Origin: an uncultured Traorella sp.
Lineage (GTDB): Bacteria; Bacillota_I; Bacilli_A; Erysipelotrichales; Erysipelotrichaceae
NCBI GenBank assembly: GCA_945919165.1
Contig: CAMEIZ010000001.1
Span: 1 to 60,438, forward strand
DNA: 60,438 nt
Reading direction: 5' to 3'
The translations under genes and the position numbers were made by a program. Below the pieces are notes generated by a model. It worked only from the letters and a program-made list of their open reading frames with translations, made no database searches and had not been told where the DNA came from. Positions within the stretch are counted from its first letter, which is position 1. Every line of letters begins with the position of its first letter. Positions 50,624-58,777 of the stretch are shown here, in pieces.

Positions 50624-52471
50624 GTGAAAAAATTTTTGTCATTCCTTCTTTGTGGTATCGTTGTCATTTCAGCTACAATGATGAACGCTAACGCTTGTAC
50701 GCTTATCTACGTTGGTGAAGATGCTTCAGAAGATGGATCAAGCTATATTGCACGTTCAGAAGACCTTGAAAGAGAACACAACAAAATTTTTAAGGTGATT
50801 CCAGCTGCAGATCATAAAGAAGGAGAAACCTATGTAGATCCATATGGATATACTCTGGAATATCCTAGTCATACTTATCGTTATACCGTTATAATTGATG
50901 ACCCTGAAATTACAGCTGCTGAAATTGAAGGTGCTGATGGAATTCATGATTATCCGGAAGTAGGTTTCAATGAAAAGAATGTATATGTTTCAGCAACTGT
51001 TTCTACTAGATATAATTCTTCAATTAGAAAAGTCGATGAACTTGTTGGAGATGAAGGTATTGCTGAAATGTCAATGGCAGCCGTTATGTTACAGGAAGCA
51101 ACATCAGCTAAACACGCAATGGAAATCCTTGCCAGAGAAATCGATAAAAAAGGTGCTGCAGAATGTAATATCGTCGTTGCATCAGACCCTAATGAAACAT
51201 GGATGATGGAAATTGTATCTGGTCATCAGTATGCAGCAGTTAAGCTGAATAAAGATGAAGTAGCTGTAATTCCTAACTTCATGGTATTAGACAATATCGG
51301 AAGATATGAAGATGCTATCGTTTCAAAAGATTTACTAAAGGTTGCTGTAGATGCTAAAACAGCAAAATTTGTAGAAGGTCAGCCAGAAACAGTTGAAAAC
51401 TTATTAGTAGCTGAATCTTATACAAGTGGATTTAGTAGTTCTTCAAGTGCTTATCGTTTCTGGGGTGGAGCTTATTTACTGAATAAAGAAGTAAGTGAAA
51501 AGATTGATCCAGCTAACTTGACAGCTCTTCCTGATCATAAGGCATTCTATGAACCAACTAAGAAAGTAACTTTAAGCGACGTTATGAATATTGAAGCATA
51601 TCGTTATGAAGGAACTCCTTATGATACAGATAAAACTGGTTTCCGTGCTATTGGTGCAGAAACTCAGATGGAAATTCATATTGCTCAATTCCGTCCTAAC
51701 ATGGAAGACAGCTTATCAGGAATTCAGTGGCAAGCATTCGCAAATGGTGAATTTACAGTATATATTCCTTATTTCACAAACCTGATCACAGATACTCATT
51801 CCAGCTATCGTGTAGAAGATATTGAATTCAATGAAAATTCATATTACTGGAATTTTGAGAAAGTTATGTTACTTTGTGCTCAAAACCGTGAACTTTATGG
51901 TCAGCCAGTAAAAGAATTCTGGAAGAACTATCAGGAAAAACTGTTTGTTCGTCAGAGTGAAATTGATGAAATTATGAAAGAAACTCCTACTCAATACAGA
52001 AGCGAAGTAGCTACTCAGTTGGGTATGGAAATGGCTGAAGATGTATTACAGACAGAAAAAACTATCAGAGAATTATTGGAAAATCACATTGCAAATCAGC
52101 CAAATGAATTGTTTGTGATTGAAAATGTTGATAACAATCTTCCTGAAATCGGATTAGAAAAAGCTGATTACAGTAAGGTTAATGAAGCAGTGAAGAAAGC
52201 TGAAGCTCTTGATGCAAAAGAATACAAAGATTTCTCAGGTGTAAAAGCTGCTCTTGATGCTGTAGAATATGATCTATATTATACTCAGCAGGAAAAAGTT
52301 GATAACATGGCTAAGGCTATTTTAGATGCTATTGATGCTCTTGTTAAGAATCAGGCTGGTTCTCCTAACACAGCTGATACATCTCAGATGGTATTGTATA
52401 TCAGTGTTGCTGCTATGGCACTTGCAGTATTAGCTTTTGCTGGAAAAAAAGCAGGGAAAGAATTGAATTAA
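50624..52471 (+). CDS. Secreted C69-family dipeptidase with FIVAR domain and SPNTA sorting-like tail
   Basis: C69 peptidases are Ntn hydrolases that use an N-terminal Cys as nucleophile. The protein starts with GTG (GGAGG 8 nt upstream). It has a signal peptide ending ANA-Cys25, so signal-peptidase cleavage would itself expose the catalytic Cys. Residues CTLIYVGEDASEDGSSYIAR and ARSED follow, then the peptidase core to about residue 500. Near 550-590 a FIVAR-like helical domain appears (YSKVNEAVKKAEALDAKEY). The end is SPNTADTS, a hydrophobic helix and KKAGKELN, arranged like a sortase signal with an unusual SPNTA motif. It is about 615 residues long and is likely anchored to the cell wall or membrane. 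Confidence 0.87.
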   Translation: MKKFLSFLLCGIVVISATMMNANACTLIYVGEDASEDGSSYIARSEDLEREHNKIFKVIPAADHKEGETYVDPYGYTLEYPSHTYRYTVIIDDPEITAAEIEGADGIHDYPEVGFNEKNVYVSATVSTRYNSSIRKVDELVGDEGIAEMSMAAVMLQEATSAKHAMEILAREIDKKGAAECNIVVASDPNETWMMEIVSGHQYAAVKLNKDEVAVIPNFMVLDNIGRYEDAIVSKDLLKVAVDAKTAKFVEGQPETVENLLVAESYTSGFSSSSSAYRFWGGAYLLNKEVSEKIDPANLTALPDHKAFYEPTKKVTLSDVMNIEAYRYEGTPYDTDKTGFRAIGAETQMEIHIAQFRPNMEDSLSGIQWQAFANGEFTVYIPYFTNLITDTHSSYRVEDIEFNENSYYWNFEKVMLLCAQNRELYGQPVKEFWKNYQEKLFVRQSEIDEIMKETPTQYRSEVATQLGMEMAEDVLQTEKTIRELLENHIANQPNELFVIENVDNNLPEIGLEKADYSKVNEAVKKAEALDAKEYKDFSGVKAALDAVEYDLYYTQQEKVDNMAKAILDAIDALVKNQAGSPNTADTSQMVLYISVAAMALAVLAFAGKKAGKELN

Positions 52472-52495
52472 TAAAATAGGCAAAATCATAAAAAA

Positions 52496-52526
52496 GAGAA
52501 ACGAGTCAAAAGCTCGTTTTTCTTTT
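52496..52526 (+). terminator. Terminator of the C69 peptidase gene
   Basis: GAGAAACGAG and CTCGTTTTTC pair around TCAAAAG and are followed by TTTT. Confidence 0.8.
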
Positions 52527-52656
52527 ATAAAATACTTTTGATAAAAGAGTAAAGATAATAATTCAATTTAACTTTTATAGTTAAGAAAAAAAAGAAATCA
52601 CAACGAATATGTGGTAAAATCAACATGTCAATAAGAAGTTGAGGAGAATACAGGAA

Positions 52657-53244
52657 ATGACTGAAAAAGAAAAAATGCTGAAACAGATGTTGTATAATGC
52701 CAATTATGATGTTGATTTGATAAATGAAAGACATTATGCAAAAGATTTATGTTTTGAGTATAATCAATTACGACCTTCTAATGTGGAAGAGCAGAAAAAA
52801 ATCATTAAAAAACTGTTTAATAAAACAAAAAAAGATTTTTGTGTGATTGCACCTTTCTGGTGTGATTATGGTTATAATATTGAAATTGGAGAGAATTTTT
52901 TTGCGAATCATAATACAGTTATTTTAGATGGTGCAAAGGTGAAATTTGGAGATCATGTATTCATTGGCCCCAATTGTGGGTTTTACACCGCAAGCCATCC
53001 AATAGATTCTGAGCGAAGAAATCAAGGATATGAATATGCCTATCCTATAACCATAGGTGATAATGTTTGGATAGGAGCGGGTGTTCAGGTATTAGCGGGT
53101 GTCACGATAGGGAATAATGTTGTGATTGGCGGAGGAAGTGTTGTGGTAAAGGATATACCTGATAATTCTGTCGCGGTTGGGAATCCCTGTAAAGTGATTA
53201 GAGCTATTACGGAAGAGGATAAACTAAAATGTTGGGATAAATAG
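52657..53244 (+). CDS. Maltose/galactoside O-acetyltransferase-like protein
   Basis: These enzymes acetylate sugars with acetyl-CoA. The 195-residue protein has the N-terminal Maa domain (MLKQMLYNANYDVDLINERH). A left-handed beta-helix of hexapeptide repeats follows (IEIGENFFANHNTVILDGAK, then VFIGPNCGFYTASHPID, then IGDNVWIGAGVQVLAGVTIG). Catalytic His is in TASHPID. The acceptor could be maltose, galactoside or another sugar. The ATG at 52657 is preferred to a TTG six codons upstream. The gene sits between the C69 peptidase and yabP and interrupts the usual rqcP-yabP order. Confidence 0.9.
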   Translation: MTEKEKMLKQMLYNANYDVDLINERHYAKDLCFEYNQLRPSNVEEQKKIIKKLFNKTKKDFCVIAPFWCDYGYNIEIGENFFANHNTVILDGAKVKFGDHVFIGPNCGFYTASHPIDSERRNQGYEYAYPITIGDNVWIGAGVQVLAGVTIGNNVVIGGGSVVVKDIPDNSVAVGNPCKVIRAITEEDKLKCWDK

Positions 53245-53309
53245 TATAATTGTTTGAAATCATTTAGACATGTTTTTAGATATAAATCATATAGTGATAG
53301 GGGTGAACC

Positions 53310-53594
53310 ATGGAAAATGCATTAAAATTTGAAATTAATCCTTATCATAACTTTGTCTGCAAAGAAAGAAAGCATCTTGAATTGTCAGGAGTAAAGAATG
53401 TAGAACGCTTTGATGAAAATGAATTTGTTTTGGAAACTTCATTAGGCTGGATGATAGTAAAAGGCAGTGATTTAGTTTTGAACAAGTTAGATACTGAACA
53501 CGGAGATGTGATTATTAAAGGTAATATTGATGCCATTGAATATACCAGCGCTCAAACAAAAAAGGAATCTTTGCTGACACGACTTTTTAGATGA
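53310..53594 (+). CDS. yabP: Sporulation protein YabP
   Basis: YabP is conserved in endospore formers and is made in the mother cell; it is tied to cortex formation with YabQ. The 94-residue protein matches the family: HNFVCKERKHLELSGVKNVE, FVLETSLGWMIVKGSDLVL, and EHGDVIIKGNIDAIEYT. GGGGTGA precedes the ATG. Its stop codon overlaps the start of yabQ. Its presence is good evidence of a spore-forming ancestry. Confidence 0.9.
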   Translation: MENALKFEINPYHNFVCKERKHLELSGVKNVERFDENEFVLETSLGWMIVKGSDLVLNKLDTEHGDVIIKGNIDAIEYTSAQTKKESLLTRLFR

Positions 53595-54031
53595 CACTTT
53601 ATGAGCAGTTAGCGGCACTGGCTTATCATCTCTTAAGTGCACAGATATTTGGTCTGTTTTTCAGTTTTTTATCATTGTGTCTATTAGCAGTAAAAAAATC
53701 GATACGTGTCATTCTGTACAGCTTGTTTTCAATGATGATTACAATTGTGTTTTATTATGGATTGTATCAGATTAATGGCGGTGTTACACATGTTTATCTG
53801 ATAGTTGTCTTTCTTTGGAGTTTATATCTTTATTATCACTTCTTTTATGAACTCATTCTTCCTTTTTTTTATCATATAAAGAAATTGTTTCGTCCTTTGA
53901 AAGAAAAAACGAAATTTGCGAAAAGGAAAATCTATGATATAATGAAAGTGCAGAAGGATAAAAGGAAGGAGGAAAAACTTAAAAATGAACAAAGAAAAAG
54001 CCATAAAAAACAAAAGGATAAAAAAAGTTAA
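53591..54031 (+). CDS. yabQ: Spore cortex protein YabQ
   Basis: YabQ is a mother-cell membrane protein needed for cortex formation in Bacillus. The 146-residue protein has four hydrophobic segments (about 12-32, 39-58, 65-85, 86-96) and a long basic tail (KKLFRPLKEKTKFAKRKIYD and onward). It overlaps yabP by 4 nt and divIC by 47 nt. The family pattern is weak by nature, so the call rests on topology, size and the yabP-yabQ-divIC order. Confidence 0.82.
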   Translation: MTLYEQLAALAYHLLSAQIFGLFFSFLSLCLLAVKKSIRVILYSLFSMMITIVFYYGLYQINGGVTHVYLIVVFLWSLYLYYHFFYELILPFFYHIKKLFRPLKEKTKFAKRKIYDIMKVQKDKRKEEKLKNEQRKSHKKQKDKKS

Positions 54032-54296
54032 TTATCATTTAAAAAGCATTTTCCTCTTAGCATGTTCATGTTTCTTTATCTTCAATATCGCCAAAGAGCT
54101 GATAACGGCAAAACAGATACGGGATGAATTAAAACAGGAACAGGAACTGGCACAGACTATTTTGAATGAAACTGAAAAGCTAAAAAAACAGAAAGAAATG
54201 CTTCAAGATCCTAATTATGCATTAAATTATGCCAGAGGAAAATTATTAATTTCTCAAGATGGCGAACAAATATTTTCATTAGATGATAGAAAATAA
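53985..54296 (+). CDS. divIC: Cell-division protein DivIC (FtsB-like)
   Basis: DivIC is a bitopic septal protein that acts with DivIB and FtsL in the divisome. The 103-residue protein has a basic cytoplasmic N-terminus, one membrane helix (about 20-40) and a coiled coil (about 42-75, ITAKQIRDELKQEQELAQTI). A short conserved end (DPNYALNYARGKLLISQDGE) follows. It overlaps the end of yabQ, as in Bacillus where divIC follows yabQ. AGGAGG lies 12 nt before the ATG, slightly far. spoIIE, next in Bacillus, is absent here. Confidence 0.9.
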   Translation: MNKEKAIKNKRIKKVNYHLKSIFLLACSCFFIFNIAKELITAKQIRDELKQEQELAQTILNETEKLKKQKEMLQDPNYALNYARGKLLISQDGEQIFSLDDRK

Positions 54297-54299
54297 CAA

Positions 54300-54322
54300 G
54301 GCAGAGCGAAAAAGCTCTGCCT
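54300..54322. terminator. Terminator of divIC and of the accessory pair
   Basis: GGCAGAGC and GCTCTGCC pair around GAAAAA. It lies between divIC (plus) and the P-loop kinase gene (minus). T tracts are poor, so efficiency is uncertain. Confidence 0.65.
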
Positions 54323-54329
54323 AAATTAT

Positions 54330-54815
54330 TTAATAAACGATTTTATCAATATCTTTTCTTTTGTTGATGATGATTACCTTATTTTCATAGGACAGTAATA
54401 TTTCTTTGATTTCCAAAAGATTGACTTGATAAAACTTTTTAGTCCATTTTAATAAGCTGATCAGTGATGAAAAAGATTCATTTTGACATTTCCATTTTCT
54501 TATGACAAATCTTTTTATGATTCTAAATCGGCAAATGAATGGAGAAATATTCATTAAATAAATAATATCTGCCTGTGAAAAGCTGTCTTTTAACCATGAG
54601 TATTGAACCCCTTCAATAATCCAGTTTTTATTCTGCAGGATGTTTTGAAGTAGTTCATTTCGTTTTTCAGGATCTCTTTTTTTGTTGAATTTCCCATCTG
54701 AATCATCCCAAAATATATCATCTAATTCATAAAAAGGAATTTTGTATTGATTTGAAAGTTTCTGAGCAAGTGTTGTTTTTCCAGAACCACTGGGTCCTAT
54801 AATATGTATTTTCAT
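54330..54815 (-). CDS. P-loop NTPase of the topology-modulation/adenylate-kinase-like group
   Basis: The 161-residue protein opens with Walker A, MKIHIIGPSGSGKTTLAQKL (GPSGSGKT at about 7-14). LDDIFW and WIIEGVQYSW then follow, as in kinase-like proteins once named 'topology modulation protein' or FlaR. The substrate is unknown; a small nucleotide kinase is a fair guess. The ribosome site is weak. It follows the HNH gene by 15 nt on the same strand, so the two probably form an accessory operon. Confidence 0.8.
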   Translation of the reverse strand: MKIHIIGPSGSGKTTLAQKLSNQYKIPFYELDDIFWDDSDGKFNKKRDPEKRNELLQNILQNKNWIIEGVQYSWLKDSFSQADIIYLMNISPFICRFRIIKRFVIRKWKCQNESFSSLISLLKWTKKFYQVNLLEIKEILLSYENKVIIINKRKDIDKIVY

Positions 54816-54830
54816 ATATATCTTTTAATA

Positions 54831-55829
54831 TTACTGTTTCAATAAATTTTTTCGATGATAGCTTAAAAATTCTTTTCTGGTAGGGGTCATGACACATGAA
54901 GGCAGCTTAAAGTTTTGGTGCAGCTGATAGATATCTAAGTTGTTAGCTATTTCTTTTGAAATAATAATCTGGCCGTCTGCATCAAAACTGATGTATCCTT
55001 GATCAAAAAGATAATCGTGATTGCGACATAATAAAAGACCATTATTGTTATCCATAGCTTCAATCAAATAACTGCAGTCTCGGAACGGTTTTATATGAGA
55101 AGCTATCAGCAATTGAACGATATTTATATGGCAGATACAACACTGATGCTTAAATTCATTTAACAAGGTATCTTTAAAAAAATTCTGAAGTTCTTTGGAA
55201 CAGTCACGATCAACAGGAATTCCTATTTTTGGAAAAACAGTTAACATTTTTTCTTTGTTTGGAAATGAAATCATTTCTTTTTCTTCATTTCTAAATTCTA
55301 AGGAAAGTTTATGATAGAGTTGATGAGTATAATACGTTTTAAGTGCATAAGAACAGTTATAGCCTTCTTTTTTGTCTTTAAGAATCCAAGTAAGATCATC
55401 CAAATAGTCAGGATTAAAAAACATACGATCATTTTGATTTGTAAAAAGATTGGTAGAAACAAGAATGTTTTTAAAATATCCAAAAGAAGATAAATCTATT
55501 TCACCAGATAGATGATTATTACAATAGCTATAGTAATCAGGATGCTGAATCATGGCTTCAAAGATAGACAAAGCTTCCAGCTTTGAGTGATGCTGTGTTC
55601 TTGAAAAGATATACAGCGGTTCAGAAAGATCAAAAGTGTTATCAAATTGAATAAAATTATTGGATTCTATTAAATGATGGATCATTTCAGAAAACATATC
55701 TTGATCAAGTAAAAAAGATTCAGCTTCAGCCTGATGAAAAAAAGTATCGAAAAATGTATCTTTTGTTAAATTCCAGGCTTCAATTTTATCAATAATTTGT
55801 AAGCATTTCTTAAATTCGGATTTTTCCAT
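54831..55829 (-). CDS. HNH-endonuclease-domain protein
   Basis: The 332-residue protein has a C-terminal HNH module. It shows CCICH, then ASHIKPFRD (first His), a central DNNNGLLLCRNHDYLFDQG with Asn and His, and a C-x-x-C plus Cys set that could bind zinc. The region up to about residue 215 has no recognised domain and may confer target specificity. Such architectures occur in stand-alone restriction-like or defence genes. No methylase is nearby. AGAGGT precedes the ATG. It converges away from the divergent gene at 55947. Confidence 0.82.
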   Translation of the reverse strand: MEKSEFKKCLQIIDKIEAWNLTKDTFFDTFFHQAEAESFLLDQDMFSEMIHHLIESNNFIQFDNTFDLSEPLYIFSRTQHHSKLEALSIFEAMIQHPDYYSYCNNHLSGEIDLSSFGYFKNILVSTNLFTNQNDRMFFNPDYLDDLTWILKDKKEGYNCSYALKTYYTHQLYHKLSLEFRNEEKEMISFPNKEKMLTVFPKIGIPVDRDCSKELQNFFKDTLLNEFKHQCCICHINIVQLLIASHIKPFRDCSYLIEAMDNNNGLLLCRNHDYLFDQGYISFDADGQIIISKEIANNLDIYQLHQNFKLPSCVMTPTRKEFLSYHRKNLLKQ

Positions 55830-55876
55830 AGTTACCTCTAACTCATATTATAAACAAAATTTGAAATAATTTAAAG

Positions 55877-55907
55877 CTTTGTCAAAATGTGCGGGATTTC
55901 GACAAAG
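55877..55907. promoter_or_regulatory. Inverted repeat upstream of the AT-hook-like gene
   Basis: CTTTGTC (55877-55883) and GACAAAG (55901-55907) are a 7-bp inverted repeat spaced 17 bp apart, in the divergent promoter region of the HNH and AT-hook-like genes. It may be an operator. Confidence 0.4.
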
Positions 55908-55946
55908 ATAAAGTTTTACAATGTGGTCAATGAAGGAGGAATTTCC

Positions 55947-56630
55947 ATGAAAGGTCCAGGAATTAAAGATTACTTATATGCATTAGAAGAAAAAAAACAA
56001 CAGGCAAAGGAAGCAGGACTTACTGAAATCGAAATTTCCAGTAAATCACTGCATCAAGAAATTTCGCCTCAGCATGCAACAATGCCAACATGCTGTCAGG
56101 CTATGTACAAGGTTTGTCTTGAAGGTGATGAAATTATTAAAACACCAAAAGGAACAACCGGATATGGCTCACATTTAATTATTCGCTATAAATTAGATGA
56201 TTTTAATCGTCCACAGCGTTTTCCAAATAAAAAAAGAGGTCGGCCTTCAAAAACACCAGAAGAAAAATTAGCAGCTAAAAAAGCGAAAATGAAACGAAAT
56301 ACTGAAGATCTCAACAATATTTTAAAAAGCTGGTTGAATGAACAGGGATATACGTATATGGAAGCTAAGAATGAATTAATCGCCGAAAATGATGAAAGAA
56401 AATGGATTATTAATATTCAAGGTGTAAAACGAGGAAGAAAACAGACACTGCCTAATAAAATCAGTGAACTGATTACACGTATAGAAGATGGCAACACATA
56501 TTATTCGATTGCTTTCAATGATACGAATTTGACGCGAAGACAGTGGAATGAAATATCCAAAGTAGTAAAAGAACAATTAAAGTTAAGTGTATTGCTTGCT
56601 GATAAGCAGGGCAATATCTGTGAACTATAA
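55947..56630 (+). CDS. Unrecognised DNA-binding-like protein with AT-hook-type motifs
   Basis: I cannot name the family. The 227-residue protein is soluble and basic. The N-terminal part (about 1-88) could be a winged fold: ISSKSLHQEISPQHATMPTC, then GDEIIKTPKGTTGYGSHLII. At about 94-102 KKRGRPSK is a classical AT-hook core (RGRP), followed by a very basic helix, EEKLAAKKAKMKRN. A second RGR motif, VKRGRKQTL, occurs near 160. DNA binding, perhaps to AT-rich minor grooves, is inferred. The start follows GAAGGAGG. It is transcribed alone, with its own terminator, between accessory genes. Confidence 0.55.
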   Translation: MKGPGIKDYLYALEEKKQQAKEAGLTEIEISSKSLHQEISPQHATMPTCCQAMYKVCLEGDEIIKTPKGTTGYGSHLIIRYKLDDFNRPQRFPNKKRGRPSKTPEEKLAAKKAKMKRNTEDLNNILKSWLNEQGYTYMEAKNELIAENDERKWIINIQGVKRGRKQTLPNKISELITRIEDGNTYYSIAFNDTNLTRRQWNEISKVVKEQLKLSVLLADKQGNICEL

Positions 56631-56650
56631 GAACCGAAAGGTTCTTTTCT
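56629..56650 (+). terminator. Terminator of the AT-hook-like gene
   Basis: AAGAACC and GGTTCTT pair around a GAAA loop, followed by TTCTT. Confidence 0.8.
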
Positions 56651-56651
56651 T

Positions 56652-56665
56652 ATTTCCCGGGCAAT
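56652..56665. promoter_or_regulatory. Noc-binding-site-like palindrome
   Basis: ATTTCCCGGGCAAT matches the Bacillus Noc site ATTTCCCGGGAAAT at 13 of 14 positions. Noc coats the chromosome near these sites and blocks division. It lies in an intergenic gap. A single occurrence is only suggestive. Confidence 0.4.
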
Positions 56666-56713
56666 TTTAATAAGATTCTCTTACAGACATCATGCTTATT
56701 CGTTAAATAAATA

Positions 56714-56722
56714 TGATATAAT
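56714..56722 (+). promoter_or_regulatory. Extended -10 promoter of the ASCH operon
   Basis: TGATATAAT, an extended -10 element, 22 nt before the ASCH start codon. Confidence 0.55.
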
Positions 56723-56744
56723 GGAGAGCAAAGGATGTGAAATT

Positions 56745-57176
56745 ATGAATGCAGAAGCTTTATGGAAAAAATCAAAATTAGTGGGCAAATATGAAGCATG
56801 GGCTTTTGGAGGAGATCCGGATGGGTTGGCAGATCTGGTGAAGAAGGGGATAAAAACAGCAACCTGCAGTGCTTATATATGGTATGAGAATGGTGATGAA
56901 TCTTTACCTGTAGAAGGTGAATATAGTGTCATTTTAGATTCTAAAAATGAAGCTGTATGTATCATACAAACAACAAAAGTTTATGTGGAAAGCTATAAAA
57001 ATGTAAGTGAAGAACATGCATATAAAGAGGGTGAAGGTGATCGTTCATTAGCTGAATGGAGAAGAATTCATCAGGATTTTTTCAGTAAAGAACTAAAACA
57101 AATAAATAGAAGTTTTGATGAAAATATGAAAATAGTCTGTGAAGAGTTTCAGGTTGTTTATCAGGAGGAAGTATGA
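56745..57176 (+). CDS. ASCH-domain protein
   Basis: ASCH domains are PUA-like beta barrels proposed to bind RNA or modified nucleosides. The 143-residue protein has the diagnostic KGIKTATCSAYIWYENGDE (a GxKxxT-type segment), then EGEYSVILDSKNEAVCIIQT and EGEGDRSLAEWRRIHQDFF. The ATG at 56745 follows AAGGATG. Its stop codon overlaps the HD-domain gene, so the two are coupled. The specific ligand is not known. Confidence 0.9.
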   Translation: MNAEALWKKSKLVGKYEAWAFGGDPDGLADLVKKGIKTATCSAYIWYENGDESLPVEGEYSVILDSKNEAVCIIQTTKVYVESYKNVSEEHAYKEGEGDRSLAEWRRIHQDFFSKELKQINRSFDENMKIVCEEFQVVYQEEV

Positions 57177-57739
57177 AAATCGATGAGTTTTTAAAATTTA
57201 TGCATATAAGTGAAAATCTAAAACAGGTTACACGACATAGTTGGACGAGTGACGGTACACGTGAAGTTGTAGCTGCACACAGTTGGAGAATGGCGTTAAT
57301 GGCTATGATGATAGCTGATGAAATAAAGGATATCAACATACAGCGGGTCATTGAGCTTTGTATTGTTCATGATTTGGGTGAAGCCATTACAAAAGATATT
57401 CCGGTTTTTGAAAAGACAGAAGCGGATGAAAATACTGAAAATCAGGCTCAGGATTATCTGATATCTTGCATTAGCGGAGAATTTAAGGAAAAGCTGAAAA
57501 GTCTTTTTGATGAAATGAGAGATATGACAACAAAAGAAGCAAAACTATATAAGTGTTTGGATAAGCTGGAAGTATTAATTCAACACAATGAAGCTGATCT
57601 GTCAACATGGATTCCATTAGAGAGAGAATTGCAGCTAGAATATGGTATTTCTGAATGTGAAGTATTTGAATTTACAAAAAAATTAAGAGAAAGAGTGAAA
57701 CAGGACTCTATTGATAAGATGAAGGAGGAAACAATATGA
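57173..57739 (+). CDS. HD-domain hydrolase (YfbR-like, possible 5'-deoxynucleotidase)
   Basis: HD hydrolases remove phosphate from nucleotides using His-Asp metal ligands. The 188-residue protein has AAHSWRMALMAMMIADE (first His) and IVHDLGEAITKDIP (His-Asp). A later Asp in YKCLDKLEVLIQH is the usual last ligand. This matches the YfbR/HDDC2 group. It overlaps the ASCH gene by 4 nt and the aldolase gene by 4 nt, in one operon. A nucleotide role fits ASCH, but the sequence does not show the substrate. Confidence 0.87.
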   Translation: MKIDEFLKFMHISENLKQVTRHSWTSDGTREVVAAHSWRMALMAMMIADEIKDINIQRVIELCIVHDLGEAITKDIPVFEKTEADENTENQAQDYLISCISGEFKEKLKSLFDEMRDMTTKEAKLYKCLDKLEVLIQHNEADLSTWIPLERELQLEYGISECEVFEFTKKLRERVKQDSIDKMKEETI

Positions 57740-58767
57740 TTCATTTTGAAAGTGATTATCTCGAAGGAGCACATGAAAATATACTGAAAAGGATGCAAGA
57801 GAGTAATTTGATGCAGACTTGCGGTTATGGAATGGATGAAATCTGTGAAAGTGCGAGAAAAAGAATTCAAAAGGCGATAGGCAATTCCAAAGCAGATGTA
57901 CATTTTTTAGTTGGCGGCACTCAGACCAATCTGATTGTGATTGATGCGATTCTTCGTCCTTATCAAGGTGTCATTTCCGCAGAAAGTGGACATATTAATG
58001 TACATGAAACAGGTGCTGTGGAAGCCTGTGGTCATAAAGTTATATCATTAAAGAGTGAAGATGGAACAATTAGTGGAAATCAGGTAAAAGAAGTTATGGA
58101 AAATCATCTTCATGATTCAAATAAAGAACATACTGTACAGCCAGCTATGGTATATATTTCATTTCCAACTGAAAATGGAACATTGTATTCAAAAAAACAA
58201 CTGAAAGATCTTTATCAAGTATGTACACACTATCATTTACCATTATTTATTGATGGGGCTCGTTTAGGCTATGGACTTATGAGCGAGAAGAATGATATTA
58301 CGTTGAAAGAACTCTCAAAATTATGCGATGTGTTTTATATTGGAGGAACAAAGGTTGGGGCATTGTTTGGTGAAGCGGTTGTCATTACCAAGGATGCGTT
58401 AAAGAAAGATTTCCGTTATATGATTAAACAGCGCGGCGGAATGCTGGCAAAGGGAAGAATGCTGGGGATTCAGTTTGATGAATTATTTAAAGATGATCTT
58501 TATTTTAAAATATCAAAGCATGCCATTGAAATGGCTATGCAAATCAAACAGGCTTGTATAGAAGCTTCTATTCCTTTTGCATATGAATCCTTCACCAATC
58601 AGCAATTTCTTTTACTGAGTGATACACAATATAAGAAGTTATCATCTAAATTTGTTGTATCAGATTTTGGAAAAAAGAATGATATGAATATTATTCGAAT
58701 TTGTACAAGCTGGGCAACAACACAAAACAATACAGATGCGTTAATTGAAATGCTGAAAACAATATAG
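57736..58767 (+). CDS. ltaE: Low-specificity threonine aldolase (beta-eliminating lyase family)
   Basis: The enzyme splits threonine or allo-threonine to glycine and acetaldehyde with pyridoxal phosphate. The 343-residue fold-type I protein has VGGTQTNLIVIDAIL, the cofactor-stacking SAESGHINVHETGAVEACG, the Asp in LFIDGARLGYGL and the PLP-lysine in YIGGTKVGALFGE. AAGGAGG precedes the ATG. It overlaps the HD gene by 4 nt and precedes the fructokinase by 10 nt. A related aromatic or Cys lyase is less likely from these motifs. Confidence 0.9.
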   Translation: MIHFESDYLEGAHENILKRMQESNLMQTCGYGMDEICESARKRIQKAIGNSKADVHFLVGGTQTNLIVIDAILRPYQGVISAESGHINVHETGAVEACGHKVISLKSEDGTISGNQVKEVMENHLHDSNKEHTVQPAMVYISFPTENGTLYSKKQLKDLYQVCTHYHLPLFIDGARLGYGLMSEKNDITLKELSKLCDVFYIGGTKVGALFGEAVVITKDALKKDFRYMIKQRGGMLAKGRMLGIQFDELFKDDLYFKISKHAIEMAMQIKQACIEASIPFAYESFTNQQFLLLSDTQYKKLSSKFVVSDFGKKNDMNIIRICTSWATTQNNTDALIEMLKTI

Positions 58768-58777
58768 GGGTGACTCA

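Noticed and set aside
53290..53300. CATATAGT before yabP as a SigE -10 element
   Set aside because: It fits the loose -10 pattern, but no SigE-type -35 lies at the right spacing, so I do not call it.
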